The notes under the pieces are model-generated. The model was not told where the DNA came from. It saw nothing but the letters and a program-made list of their open reading frames with translations, and made no database searches. From Planctomycetota bacterium (GTDB lineage Bacteria > Planctomycetota > Planctomycetia > Gemmatales > Gemmataceae), in assembly GCA_016873095.1 (NCBI GenBank), contig VGYC01000009.1, forward strand, positions 1 to 64,000: 64,000 nucleotides of DNA. Reading direction: 5' to 3'. The stretch's first letter is position 1. Each line of letters starts with the position of its first letter. The position numbers were made by a program, and so were the translations under genes. This document shows positions 56,277 to 64,000 of the stretch, one piece after another.

Positions 56277-57871
56277 TACGTGCGCACGAGATCGCGGAAA
56301 CGATACAGCTCCGACAAGCGGTATCCCGTGTAACGGCCGATGAGGAGCTGGCAGGCCATGATGATGCCGAGCGTCTCCGGGAAGTTGACCATGTGATTGA
56401 GAACAAACGGAGCGCTCGCTGTCAGGGCAATGGTGGCGGCGATGATCAGCGTGCCGAGCAGCGTCTTGAATGATCTGACCGTGCCGTCCTCGGCCTCCAG
56501 CGTCCAGAAGCGTTCGATCATGCCCGTCAGAATGATGATGGGGAATAGCGAGATGTAGCGCGTCACGGCCAGGTCCTGATAGTTGGCGGCCACGATCGAG
56601 CCGATCAATACCAGCACGACCAGGCTCAGCATGAACGCCGTCCGCGGCACCTGCAACAGGTGATAGCGATCCAGCACGCGACGCATGCCCCAGCCGATCA
56701 GCACGATCGATACGAAGACCAGGATGCCGGGCATGCTCTCCAGGTGGCGAAACGCCAGGCCGATCAAGGCCGGGGCGAAGGTGCCGAAGGAGTGCAGCCC
56801 GATCACATTGCGGTAGAAGCAGATGATGAGAGCGGCGATGGGTAGAAGCAAGAGAAACTCGACAAGCCGCCATTCCGCCGGCGGCAGCGAGTACAGCGAG
56901 ATCTTGCGGAAAAACTGCTCCCAGGTGGTGGCATCCTCGGTCTGCGCGGCCTGGGCCAGCGCGGAGGAATGCTCGACGAGAAAGGCGTAGTCAAGGTTGC
57001 GGACATTGTGGCCGCGAACCAGCGACATGTCACCGTAGCCGAACACCAGGTACGTGGCCGGCACCTTGAGAAAATAATGATAGTACGGGCACATCGACAT
57101 CCAGTAGTCGCCGACCCAGGCTTCCACCCAGACGTGGGCAGTCTGCTCGTTGCGATTGCCGAGAGCGACGCCGGTGACGAGCCGGGCCGGAATGCCGCGA
57201 TTGCGACACAGGGCGACCAGCAGGCGGCTCTTGGCGAGAGCGTCGCCGCGACCTGCCTCGAGGCACATGGCCGCCGTCCGGTTGGCCTGCCCAGCGCTTG
57301 GCTCCTTGTCGATCGCCTTGGCGACATGCTCGTAGAGTTTGCGGACCTGATCGAGCCGCGGCGACATGCCGGCCGTCATGTCGAGGGCCACGCGCGTGAC
57401 CTCCGGATGGCTCGGGTCGATGCCGGGTGTCTTGCTGAGATGCTCGCCGGGTCGCGGCGGTGCATACAGCGCCTTTTGCATCTGCGTCATCGAGGTGCTG
57501 GGCCGATGCACATGGACGTTGCAGAAGAACTGATAGCGTGCCTGAAAGGCGCCCTTGGGCGCCGCCACGCGCTGCGTCCAGTGCAGCGAACGGCGGCCTG
57601 GCTTCTGCCCCTCGACGATCCTGGCATACAGCTCGTCGCTGGAGTGGTCCTCGCCGAAGATGTGCTGGCGGCCCATGTCCAGCGGACAGGCAGTGATCAG
57701 GCGGGCGTCGCCGGTGCTCTTGCCGTGCGTAACCAGCGTGACCTTGAAGTGCCCCGAGCCGGCCGGCACGCGCGTCTCCTGGCCCATCACCTGTACACGC
57801 ACAACGGCGATGCTCGCCGATATTAGCATCAACGACAGGGCCGTGACCACGCAAAGAGTCGTCCGTGACAT
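56276..57871 (-). CDS. Inactive transglutaminase fused to seven transmembrane helices
   Basis: A 531-residue protein: N-terminal anchor (TLCVVTALSLMLISASIAVV), an exported domain (about 40-180), then a transglutaminase-like domain (about 180-290) with ALAKSRLLVALCRNRGIPAR and TAHVWVEAWVGDYWMSMCP. The position that normally holds the catalytic Cys before the helix is not Cys (GRGDALAKS), so it is probably inactive. The C-terminal half has seven hydrophobic helices (VEFLLLLPIAALIICFYRNV onwards). This matches the family that accompanies ATP-grasp glutamate ligases. It likely binds peptide or amide substrates at the membrane. 54 bp separate it from the upstream peptidase gene. Confidence 0.88.
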   Translation of the reverse strand: MSRTTLCVVTALSLMLISASIAVVRVQVMGQETRVPAGSGHFKVTLVTHGKSTGDARLITACPLDMGRQHIFGEDHSSDELYARIVEGQKPGRRSLHWTQRVAAPKGAFQARYQFFCNVHVHRPSTSMTQMQKALYAPPRPGEHLSKTPGIDPSHPEVTRVALDMTAGMSPRLDQVRKLYEHVAKAIDKEPSAGQANRTAAMCLEAGRGDALAKSRLLVALCRNRGIPARLVTGVALGNRNEQTAHVWVEAWVGDYWMSMCPYYHYFLKVPATYLVFGYGDMSLVRGHNVRNLDYAFLVEHSSALAQAAQTEDATTWEQFFRKISLYSLPPAEWRLVEFLLLLPIAALIICFYRNVIGLHSFGTFAPALIGLAFRHLESMPGILVFVSIVLIGWGMRRVLDRYHLLQVPRTAFMLSLVVLVLIGSIVAANYQDLAVTRYISLFPIIILTGMIERFWTLEAEDGTVRSFKTLLGTLIIAATIALTASAPFVLNHMVNFPETLGIIMACQLLIGRYTGYRLSELYRFRDLVRT

Positions 57872-57925
57872 GAGCTTCCATCCTCGATTTGGCAGGACGG
57901 CTTTCCTGAGCCGTCTTGCGTGTGT

Positions 57926-59965
57926 CTAGTTCCAGGAGACGTGAAAACGCAGCTCGTCGCGGTGATCGGCCCTGGGAGCCGCCAGAATGTAGACACAGGA
58001 GCGCCGTGCATCGTAGCAAGAAACCCAGCGCTTGCCGGCCAGCCGGCTGGTGAAGCGCGGCGTCCTGCCCGGCCGGGCCTTGAGCGGCACCTCGGCAAAC
58101 ACGAGCGGCACAAGACTGCGGCCGTCCTCGTCGCCCACGCGCAGCAGACCACCAAGCCTGGCGTTGGCCCACATCTGTGCCTCGTATCGGCCCGTCGTGG
58201 ACTTGGCGTGCCGGGCGGGCGGCAGGGCGATGCGGATGGCATTGCCGTGCACTTCGGCGTGGATGCGCGGCAGGCTCGCGCTCGGCGCCGCCGGGTGCGG
58301 CAGGCTTTGCGTTGGATCGCCCCAGAGCGTGAACGCCCAGGCGGAACGCGTGCTGGCGCCGCGCAGCTTGGACTTTTCCGCCAGCCGCTTGTCCTTGAGA
58401 CGCGAGAAGGCCATCATGAAATTCTTGGCCTGCCGCAGCGAACCGCCCAGCGATTGCCGATCGTAGAGCAGTGCGTCGAAGTACGCCAGCGCGAAGGCGC
58501 CCCCGGAGGCGGAGTACGTTCGCGTCGAGGAGCCGATCACGCCGATCGCTCCCTTGCGCAGGAACGGATGCGCCTTCTCCTCGGTCAGGGCCAGGCAGCT
58601 TTGCAGAAAGACGAGCGAGGGGCGCAGCGGCTCCGTCCACTGCGGGACTTCATACTCGCGGACCAGCGTGCTGTGATGCCCCTCCCAGAGGAAAATGGTC
58701 TGCTGCGACAGCAGCTTGCGCAGGCTGGCCTCGCTGGCCTTGGAGCCGAAAAGCGCCGTTGTCTGGTAGCCGGCGTTTTTCAGCTCCTGGGCGGTATTAC
58801 GCGAGAAGGTTTCGAGCAAGGGTAGGCCGCCGCCGGGATTGCTGACCAGGATGGCCTTGTTCGCCGACGCCGGATTGACATCCCACAGCCGGGGGCGAGC
58901 CAGCATCAGCGCCGTCACGTTTAGATCGTCGTGAAAGACCCGGCCGACCGAGAAGGAGAACGGCTCGTCGTTGGCCGGCGTCAATGGTTCCATCTCGATG
59001 AAAGCGTCCTTGCCGCCGGGCAATGGATTCGGCCGGCGCTGCATCGGAATTGCCCGCAGATCGGCGGCCAGGACCACGCTGTCCACCTGTTTCAATCCGG
59101 GCCGTTCGACGGCTTCCTCGACGACGGTCTCGACGTTGGACCCGTCCTCGCTGGTGCAGAGAAGCTGGGCCTGCCGCTGCCAGGCGATCCAGGGCGCCAG
59201 GACCGACATGCCGTGGCGCTGCCTGTCAGCGGGATTGGCCAGCACCAGGGTGCGCGCCGGCGTCTTGCGCGCCTTGAGACAAGCCGTCACAACGGAGGCC
59301 TCATCGGGCAGTCGACGCACGCGGAGATCGACCACGTGTCGGCAAGGCTCGGCGGCGTCGCCCACGGCCACGATCTCCTTGAGCGCCCATTGCTTGCGGC
59401 AGCGATCCAGCCTGTCGCGATCCTCGGCGCGATCGTGCACGACGAGCAGCGGAGCATGCAGCACGCCCGCAAGACAGGCCGACTGCAGGAGAAGGCTACG
59501 CGGCGTCGCCGGCGCGACGACCAGCCTGGTCGCGCGCGGAAAGAGGGACTTCCACAGCTCGTCGCCCGGCTGGCCGGTCCAGGGCTGCGCTGCAACCGCT
59601 TCGGCCTGGTAGCTCTTCTCGAGCGTGCTTTCCTTCTCGGTGAACGCACCGACCGGGACGATGCAGCGCGGTCCGAACTCGCGCAAGAACGCCTGTGTGT
59701 ATTGCCGCGAGCGCGGCGAGTCGAGCAGGAACACGCCCGGATGCCTGCTGCCGGCGAGCGCGGCGCCGAAGGAGATGATGCCCTCATCATCGAGGTTGCC
59801 ACCCAGGAATACGATGCGCTCGGGTCCGTCCCAAAGCCAGCCGGAGCGCGAGCCGTGTCCCTCAACGAGGGCCAGCCCAGGCGCCACAAGCGCGGCGATG
59901 CACGGGACCAGCAAGAATGGTCGGCGCGGACGATGAGCCACGATTTTGAACCTCTTCTCGAACAT
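57926..59965 (-). CDS. Gingipain-like (C25-type, clan CD) cysteine peptidase homologue
   Basis: ATG 59963-59965 (MFEKRFKIVAHRPRRPFLLV) starts at a signal peptide, ending near APGLALVEG; the open frame to 60169 lacks an SD-preceded start. The N-terminal 350 residues are alpha/beta (RIVFLGGNLDDEGIISFGAA; RTLVLANPADRQRHG). The peptidase-like domain (about 390-600) has FLWEGHHSTLV with the catalytic-type His (about 428), LVFLQSCLAL with Cys (about 456), and the C25-family GAIGVIGSSTRTYSASGGAF and AFTLWGDPTQSL. It is predicted to act outside the cytoplasm. It is the first gene of the unit with the 7TM transglutaminase and ATP-grasp ligase, where a retropepsin-type peptidase is the more familiar companion. 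Confidence 0.82.
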   Translation of the reverse strand: MFEKRFKIVAHRPRRPFLLVPCIAALVAPGLALVEGHGSRSGWLWDGPERIVFLGGNLDDEGIISFGAALAGSRHPGVFLLDSPRSRQYTQAFLREFGPRCIVPVGAFTEKESTLEKSYQAEAVAAQPWTGQPGDELWKSLFPRATRLVVAPATPRSLLLQSACLAGVLHAPLLVVHDRAEDRDRLDRCRKQWALKEIVAVGDAAEPCRHVVDLRVRRLPDEASVVTACLKARKTPARTLVLANPADRQRHGMSVLAPWIAWQRQAQLLCTSEDGSNVETVVEEAVERPGLKQVDSVVLAADLRAIPMQRRPNPLPGGKDAFIEMEPLTPANDEPFSFSVGRVFHDDLNVTALMLARPRLWDVNPASANKAILVSNPGGGLPLLETFSRNTAQELKNAGYQTTALFGSKASEASLRKLLSQQTIFLWEGHHSTLVREYEVPQWTEPLRPSLVFLQSCLALTEEKAHPFLRKGAIGVIGSSTRTYSASGGAFALAYFDALLYDRQSLGGSLRQAKNFMMAFSRLKDKRLAEKSKLRGASTRSAWAFTLWGDPTQSLPHPAAPSASLPRIHAEVHGNAIRIALPPARHAKSTTGRYEAQMWANARLGGLLRVGDEDGRSLVPLVFAEVPLKARPGRTPRFTSRLAGKRWVSCYDARRSCVYILAAPRADHRDELRFHVSWN

Positions 59966-60167
59966 GCGCCGCGGGGGTTCCGGTCCCCGCCGGCGATGCC
60001 AGCGGACATGGGAGGCCGATGCCTCATCAAGCGGGAGCATTATGGCGCGAACCAGAAAAAGATGCCAGAGGAAGTCCGGGCGGCTTGCAGCCCGCGCAGC
60101 AGCCTTTCCGGGCCAACTTCTATCCATCTTCTTGGCGGGAAGAACGTCTGCTTGATAATATAGGCGC

Positions 60168-61679
60168 ATGACTGCGCCGTCTGCCTACGAGGAGTTGCTG
60201 CGCCGCTGCCGCGAAGAATCGCTCCTGTCCTCGATTGCCGAGCTGCTGGAGTGGGACGAACTGACGCACATGCCGGAAGAGGGGGCGGAACATCGCGGTC
60301 GGCAGCAAGCGCTGCTGGCGGGCCTGCATCACCAGCGGGCCACCGATCCACGAGTGGGCGACCTGCTCGACGTGGTCGAAAGCTCGGAGTTGACGCGCGA
60401 CGCCGCTTCGCTTCCGGCGGCGAACATTCGCCTCATTCGCCGGGCGTACAGCCGTGCCCGCCGGCTGCCGCAAGCCCTGGTCGAGGAACAGGCCCGGGTC
60501 GTTTCGCTGGCGCAGCAGGAATGGGCCGTCGCCCGCGCCGCCGCTGACTTCCGCATCTTTCTGCCCTGGCTGGAAAAGGTCGTGCACCTCAAGCAGGCGG
60601 AGGCGCAGGCCCAGGGCTACGACTCCGAGCCGTACGATGCCTTGCTCGAGGATTACGAGCCGGGCGCTCGCGCGGCGCAGCTTGCCGGCATGTTCGCCAG
60701 CCTGCGCGACGAGCTGTTGCCGCTGATCGACACGATCGCCGGCGCGCGACGCTGGCCGCGAACGGACATCCTGAAGCGGAACTTTCCCATCGAGCAGCAA
60801 CGGTTGTTCGGCGAGGAGACGGCGGCGGCCCTGGGTTTCGATTTCAACGCCGGCCGGCTGGACACGACGGTGCATCCGTTTTTCAGCGCCGTCGGTCCCG
60901 GCGATTGCCGCATCGTGACGCGTTTCAGCGACAACGATTTTTGCGATGGTTTCTTCGGCATTCTGCACGAGCTGGGTCATGCCTTTTACGAGATCGGCCT
61001 GGACCCGGAACAGCACGGCACGCCCGCCGGCGAAGCCGCTGCGGTAGGCCTGCACGAGTCACAGGCCCGGCTGTGGGAGAACGCCGTCGGCCGCAGCCGC
61101 GCTTTCTGGCGACACTTCCTGCCGCGCGCCCAGCAGACCTTTCAGGCAAGCCTCGCGGATGTGTCTCTCGAAGATTTTCATTTCGCCATCAACGTGTGCG
61201 TGCCATCGCTGAACCGCGTGCGCGCCGACGAGGTAACGTACAATCTGCACATCCTTGTGCGGTTTGAACTGGAGCGGGCGCTCATGAGCGGCGATCTCAA
61301 GCCGGCCGACGTACCCGCCGCCTGGAACGAAGGCTATCGCCGTCATCTCGGCATCGTGCCCGCCGACGATGCCGAAGGCTGCTTGCAGGACGGCCACTGG
61401 GGGGCCGGCCTGATTGGCTACTTCCCCACCTACACGCTCGGCAACCTCATGGCCGCCCAGCTCTTTGCCCGCGCCGCCGGCGAACTCGGCGAACTCGAAG
61501 AAATGTTCGCACGCGGCGACTTCGCGCCGCTGCTCAGCTGGCTGCGCGAACGCATCCACCGTCATGGCCACGTGCAACCGGCCAATGACTTGCTCGAAGC
61601 TGCGACGGGGTCGCCGCTGGATCACGGGTTCCTGATGCGTTATCTGCGCGGCAAGTTCGGCGAACTTTACGACGTGTGA
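60168..61679 (+). CDS. M32 family metallocarboxypeptidase
   Basis: A 503-residue zinc carboxypeptidase of the Taq carboxypeptidase family, cleaving C-terminal residues with broad specificity. The zinc motif HELGHAFYEIGL is at about residues 267-278, followed by VGLHESQARLWENAVGRSRA, a family signature, and later NLMAAQLFARAAG. Length fits the family (about 500). It is cytoplasmic with no signal. It is divergent from the gingipain-like gene; the starts are about 200 bp apart. It could contribute to peptide turnover but may be unrelated to the neighbouring unit. Confidence 0.95.
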   Translation: MTAPSAYEELLRRCREESLLSSIAELLEWDELTHMPEEGAEHRGRQQALLAGLHHQRATDPRVGDLLDVVESSELTRDAASLPAANIRLIRRAYSRARRLPQALVEEQARVVSLAQQEWAVARAAADFRIFLPWLEKVVHLKQAEAQAQGYDSEPYDALLEDYEPGARAAQLAGMFASLRDELLPLIDTIAGARRWPRTDILKRNFPIEQQRLFGEETAAALGFDFNAGRLDTTVHPFFSAVGPGDCRIVTRFSDNDFCDGFFGILHELGHAFYEIGLDPEQHGTPAGEAAAVGLHESQARLWENAVGRSRAFWRHFLPRAQQTFQASLADVSLEDFHFAINVCVPSLNRVRADEVTYNLHILVRFELERALMSGDLKPADVPAAWNEGYRRHLGIVPADDAEGCLQDGHWGAGLIGYFPTYTLGNLMAAQLFARAAGELGELEEMFARGDFAPLLSWLRERIHRHGHVQPANDLLEAATGSPLDHGFLMRYLRGKFGELYDV

Positions 61680-61740
61680 AACCGGCGTTTCGAACCGAGC
61701 CCGCAGCGTCAGCGAGGGTGAACGAGTTCCCGCGCTGAAC

Positions 61741-62004
61741 CTACTCATCCACGACGTCCTCCAGCCGCGCAATGGCCGCGACTTCGGCGCGGGCGAGCAG
61801 CACGCGCTGGCGGTTGCGCTTGACGCCGGTATTGACGGAGGCGGCGACGTAGTTCTCGCGCGAGGTGGCCGTGTCGCGCAGGTCGTGCAGGTCGGCGTCG
61901 TGCAGTTCCAGATAGAGGTCGTCGAAGCGCGCCAGCATTCCCAGGCAGACAAACGGACTGCGCAGATCGACGACGACGCGCTGTCCCAGAAGTTCATCGA
62001 GCAT
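61741..62004 (-). CDS. Small LSm-like protein
   Basis: From ATG 62002-62004 (MLDELLGQRVVVDLRSPFVC) the product is 87 residues. The strand pattern GQRVVVDLRSPFVCLGMLARF, then DDLYLELHDADLHDLRDT and KRNRQRVLLARAEVAAIARL, resembles the five-stranded Sm/LSm barrel, in which G-x-L-x-x-[FWY]-D-x-Y-x-x-L is typical. An RNA-binding or scaffold role is possible. The frame stays open to 62073 but that would overlap the SIS gene start. Not related to Hfq by sequence that I can see. Confidence 0.6.
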   Translation of the reverse strand: MLDELLGQRVVVDLRSPFVCLGMLARFDDLYLELHDADLHDLRDTATSRENYVAASVNTGVKRNRQRVLLARAEVAAIARLEDVVDE

Positions 62005-62071
62005 GGCGGTGTTCCTGACGCGAAGCCGCGCGCGGCTTCCATAGGTTAAATCGTATAGGAGGATCGACGCC

Positions 62072-62864
62072 ATGCCGACAGCCCCGCTCGCGGCCGCCGA
62101 GCGATTTTACCGTGAAGCCATGACGCGCCTTGGGCCGCTTCTGGACAGTCAGCGCGACGCGCTCGACCGGGCAGCCGCGCTGTGCACCGACGCCATCGCT
62201 GCCGATGGACTGGTACACCTCTTCGGCTGCGGGCACAGCCGGATGATGTGCGAGGAGATGACGCCGCGCCAGGGCTGCTTCGTCGGCTGGCACACTATTG
62301 TCGCACTGGGCCTGACGTACCACAACCTCATCGTCGGTCCCAACGGCCTGCGACAAAGCCTGCACCTGGAGAAGACGCTTGGCTACGCCGAGCAGATCCT
62401 GCGCAACTTCGCATTCGGCGCGCGCGACGCGCTGATCGTGATCTCGACCAGCGGCATCCGCGAAGTGATCGTCGAAATGGCCGAATGCGCGCCGCCGCGG
62501 GCTGAAAGTCATCGCTCTCCTCAGGCGAGCGCATTGCGATCAGGCCAAACCGGCGCATCCCTCCGGCAGGAAACTCATCGAGCTTGCCGACGTGGTACTG
62601 GACAACGGTGCGCCCACTGGCGACACCATCCTGCCGTTGCAAGGATCGACGAGCAAGACCGGCCCGTTCAGCACGCTGGGCGGGGCCATGGTCATGAACA
62701 TGCTGCGTTGCGAGGTCGCCCAGCGCCTGGTCGATCGCGGCATCGAGCCGGTATTTCTCCCCAGCCACCAGTTCGTCGGCAGCCGCAGCGTCGAGGATCA
62801 ACTCGAGTACTTCTACGGCCAGTATGCCCGGCGCGTGGGGCCGCTGTATGCTCGTCAGGGGTGA
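62072..62864 (+). pseudogene. SIS-domain sugar-phosphate protein with an apparent single-base frameshift
   Basis: ATG 62072 follows AGGAGG. The frame reads ERFYREAMTRLGPLLDSQRD, VHLFGCGHSRMMCEEMTPRQ, GYAEQILRNFAFGARDALIV and ISTSGIREVIVEMAEC, a sugar isomerase (SIS) fold with an STSG phosphosugar loop. After MAEC it diverges; the natural continuation (RRGLKVIALLR, then SGRKLIELADVVLDNGAPTG, then GGAMVMNMLRCEVAQRLVD) is in the next frame up to 62864. Removing one base between about 62487 and 62503 restores it. The whole protein would be about 264 residues, fitting UPF0309-type sugar isomerases. As sequenced, the first frame runs on to 62950 with unrelated residues. Confidence 0.8.
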
Positions 62865-63391
62865 AGATCATTGAGACCTTCGGTCGCACCCAAGTGGCAT
62901 GGTCGGAAGATCATGCCACAACGCGAATCCTCTACCCTCAAGGTCGTTGACGTAAGCATTGAAGACCGTGATCCAGACGTAATCGTCGGGCAGCGGTCTT
63001 CTTCATCCAGAGTCTCCGCGATGCGCCGTTTGTCAGATGCACGTTGCCAGGCTGCGCCGAATGGTTCAGCGGGAATGGTACGCGTTGCCGTTCGCCTGTC
63101 CGACCTGTTCACGATATCGGGAGGTATTTCCAGAAGGAGCGAAGGAGCCGAACACGCTCACGCTTGAACGCCTACCAGCAGTAGACGCGAGCTCGCCGGT
63201 CCCCTTGCTGAAAAACGTGCGGTACTTTAAACTCATTCATACTTTTCGGGAAGTGGTGTTCGTTGATGAGTCTGAGGAAACTGTCCTTCGTCCTTCCATG
63301 CGAAGAGGCTGCGTCCTGGCGGTGGAGGTGGTTTGTAACCAAGCGGTTTACGATGGCCACGGGCGCCTCGTAAAGGGAAGGGTAGATAACC
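62865..63391. other. 527-bp region without a supported gene
   Basis: Several short overlapping ORFs occur on both strands, but none shows a domain, signal peptide or convincing ribosome site. The one from 63037 (with a CPTC pair) runs over the next gene's start and is not accepted. No tRNA or clear terminator is seen. Confidence 0.5.
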
Positions 63392-64000
63392 ATGGCTACT
63401 CCCGGCTGCACCATCTTTGTTGTGGACGACGATCCGTCGGTTAGCAAGCTTCTGACGCACCTGGTGACCCCCGCTGGCATGGAGGTGGTGGCGTTTTCTT
63501 CGGCGCAGGCCTTTCTGGATTACAAACCTCAGGACGGCCTGTCCTGCCTGGTTTTAGACGTGGAGATGCCGAAACTCAACGGGCTTGAACTCCAGGACGA
63601 GCTGCGTCGGGTTGGTCGCGACATTCCGATCATCTTCCTTACGGGTCGAGGCGACGTGCCGATGACCGCCCGTGCAATGAAGGCCGGGGCCGTGGATTTC
63701 CTGGAGAAGCCGTGCCAGCCGCAAAATCTCCTTGACGCCATCGACCGAGCTCTGGCGCTTGATCACCGGACGCGAGTAGATCGGGCTGAATGTGCAGCAA
63801 TCCAGCTTCGCGTGGAGACTCTCACTCCGCGGGAGCTGGAGGTCCTGAACTTAGTGGTTGCGGGTCTGTTGAACAAGCAGATTGCCACCCGCCTGGGCCT
63901 GACGGAAGGAACCGTCAAGGTTCACCGGGGGCGGGTAATGACCAAGATGCAGGCCGAGTCCGTAGCTGAATTGACCCTCTTGGCGGCGCGAATCGGCATC
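63392..64000 (+). CDS. FixJ-type response regulator (REC plus LuxR HTH), partial at right edge
   Basis: From ATG 63392, preceded by AAGGGAAGGG, 203 codons run to the window edge without a stop. Residues 1-120 are a receiver: TIFVVDDDPSVSKLLTHL (acid pocket), LVLDVEMPKLNGLELQDE with the phosphorylatable Asp, IPIIFLTGRGDVPMTARAMK, and the conserved Lys in DFLEKPCQP. Residues about 145-200 are a LuxR-type HTH (TPRELEVLNLVVAGLLNKQI, then LGLTEGTVKVHRGRVM). This is the FixJ/NarL-like layout; it should bind DNA when phosphorylated. The partner kinase is not in view; the gene may end shortly after the edge. Confidence 0.93.
   Translation, partial: MATPGCTIFVVDDDPSVSKLLTHLVTPAGMEVVAFSSAQAFLDYKPQDGLSCLVLDVEMPKLNGLELQDELRRVGRDIPIIFLTGRGDVPMTARAMKAGAVDFLEKPCQPQNLLDAIDRALALDHRTRVDRAECAAIQLRVETLTPRELEVLNLVVAGLLNKQIATRLGLTEGTVKVHRGRVMTKMQAESVAELTLLAARIGI

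Noticed and set aside
56200-56406. 68-residue minus-strand ORF over the heptamer repeats
   Set aside because: Low-complexity translation of the repeat (FSVFSFQCSVF) and antisense or out of frame to the real genes.
63037-63444. ORF with a CPTC pair upstream of the response regulator
   Set aside because: Overlaps the well-supported regulator start, has no Shine-Dalgarno and no domain.

Overview
The window looks like a chromosomal segment of a planctomycete, most likely of the Gemmata group. The main evidence is a complete 16S rRNA gene with no 23S or 5S gene beside it. It carries the exact complement of probe EUB338-II (GCAGCCACCCGTAGGTGT), the variant that detects Planctomycetes. Protein families typical of the phylum agree: three DUF1501 genes, two DUF1549/DUF1553 cytochrome genes, Ser/Thr kinases, a giant secreted protein with an N-terminal L-E-x-R motif, and Cys-rich zinc-ribbon N-termini.

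Layout. 0-5.6 kb: the start of an IS66 transposase at the left edge, a DUF1294 membrane protein, a small basic protein, a 1069-residue membrane protein and a frameshifted zinc-ribbon membrane protein. 5.8-8.6 kb: a hypothetical protein, a small protein plus retropepsin-like protease pair, and an orphan DUF1501 gene. 8.7-12.3 kb: four consecutive secreted helical proteins that look like tandem paralogues, then a small conserved protein, a DUF58 protein and a GlsB-type membrane protein. 12.4-14.6 kb: asnS and a second small protein/retropepsin pair. 14.8-22.1 kb: a LamG/CARDB secreted protein followed by a DUF1549-DUF1553/DUF1501 pair. 22.2-28 kb: serA, a Ser/Thr kinase behind a structured, repeat-bearing leader, and a DevC/DevB export pair. 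28.2-30.2 kb: the 16S gene with a promoter and a strong terminator. 30.4-40.1 kb: a giant repeat protein (14 VCBS-like and 15 Ig-like repeats). 40.2-45.3 kb: a second cytochrome/DUF1501 pair and a CoA-transferase. 45.3-55 kb: a tail-anchored protein, a WD40 protein, a hybrid histidine kinase, two small secreted proteins and a zinc-ribbon Ser/Thr kinase. 55.2-60 kb: a three-gene operon of gingipain-like peptidase, inactive transglutaminase-7TM protein and ATP-grasp glutamate-ligase-like protein. 60.2-64 kb: M32 carboxypeptidase, an LSm-like small protein, a SIS-domain protein and the start of a FixJ-type regulator.

The most interesting points are the ligase/7TM-transglutaminase/C25-like peptidase operon, the two separate copies of a small-protein/retropepsin module, and the tandem family of secreted helical proteins. 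Four genes (near 5.5, 9.7, 40.5 and 62.5 kb) each need one base removed to restore a full family-like protein. Three of these sites are short homopolymers, so base-call errors should be excluded before calling them pseudogenes.
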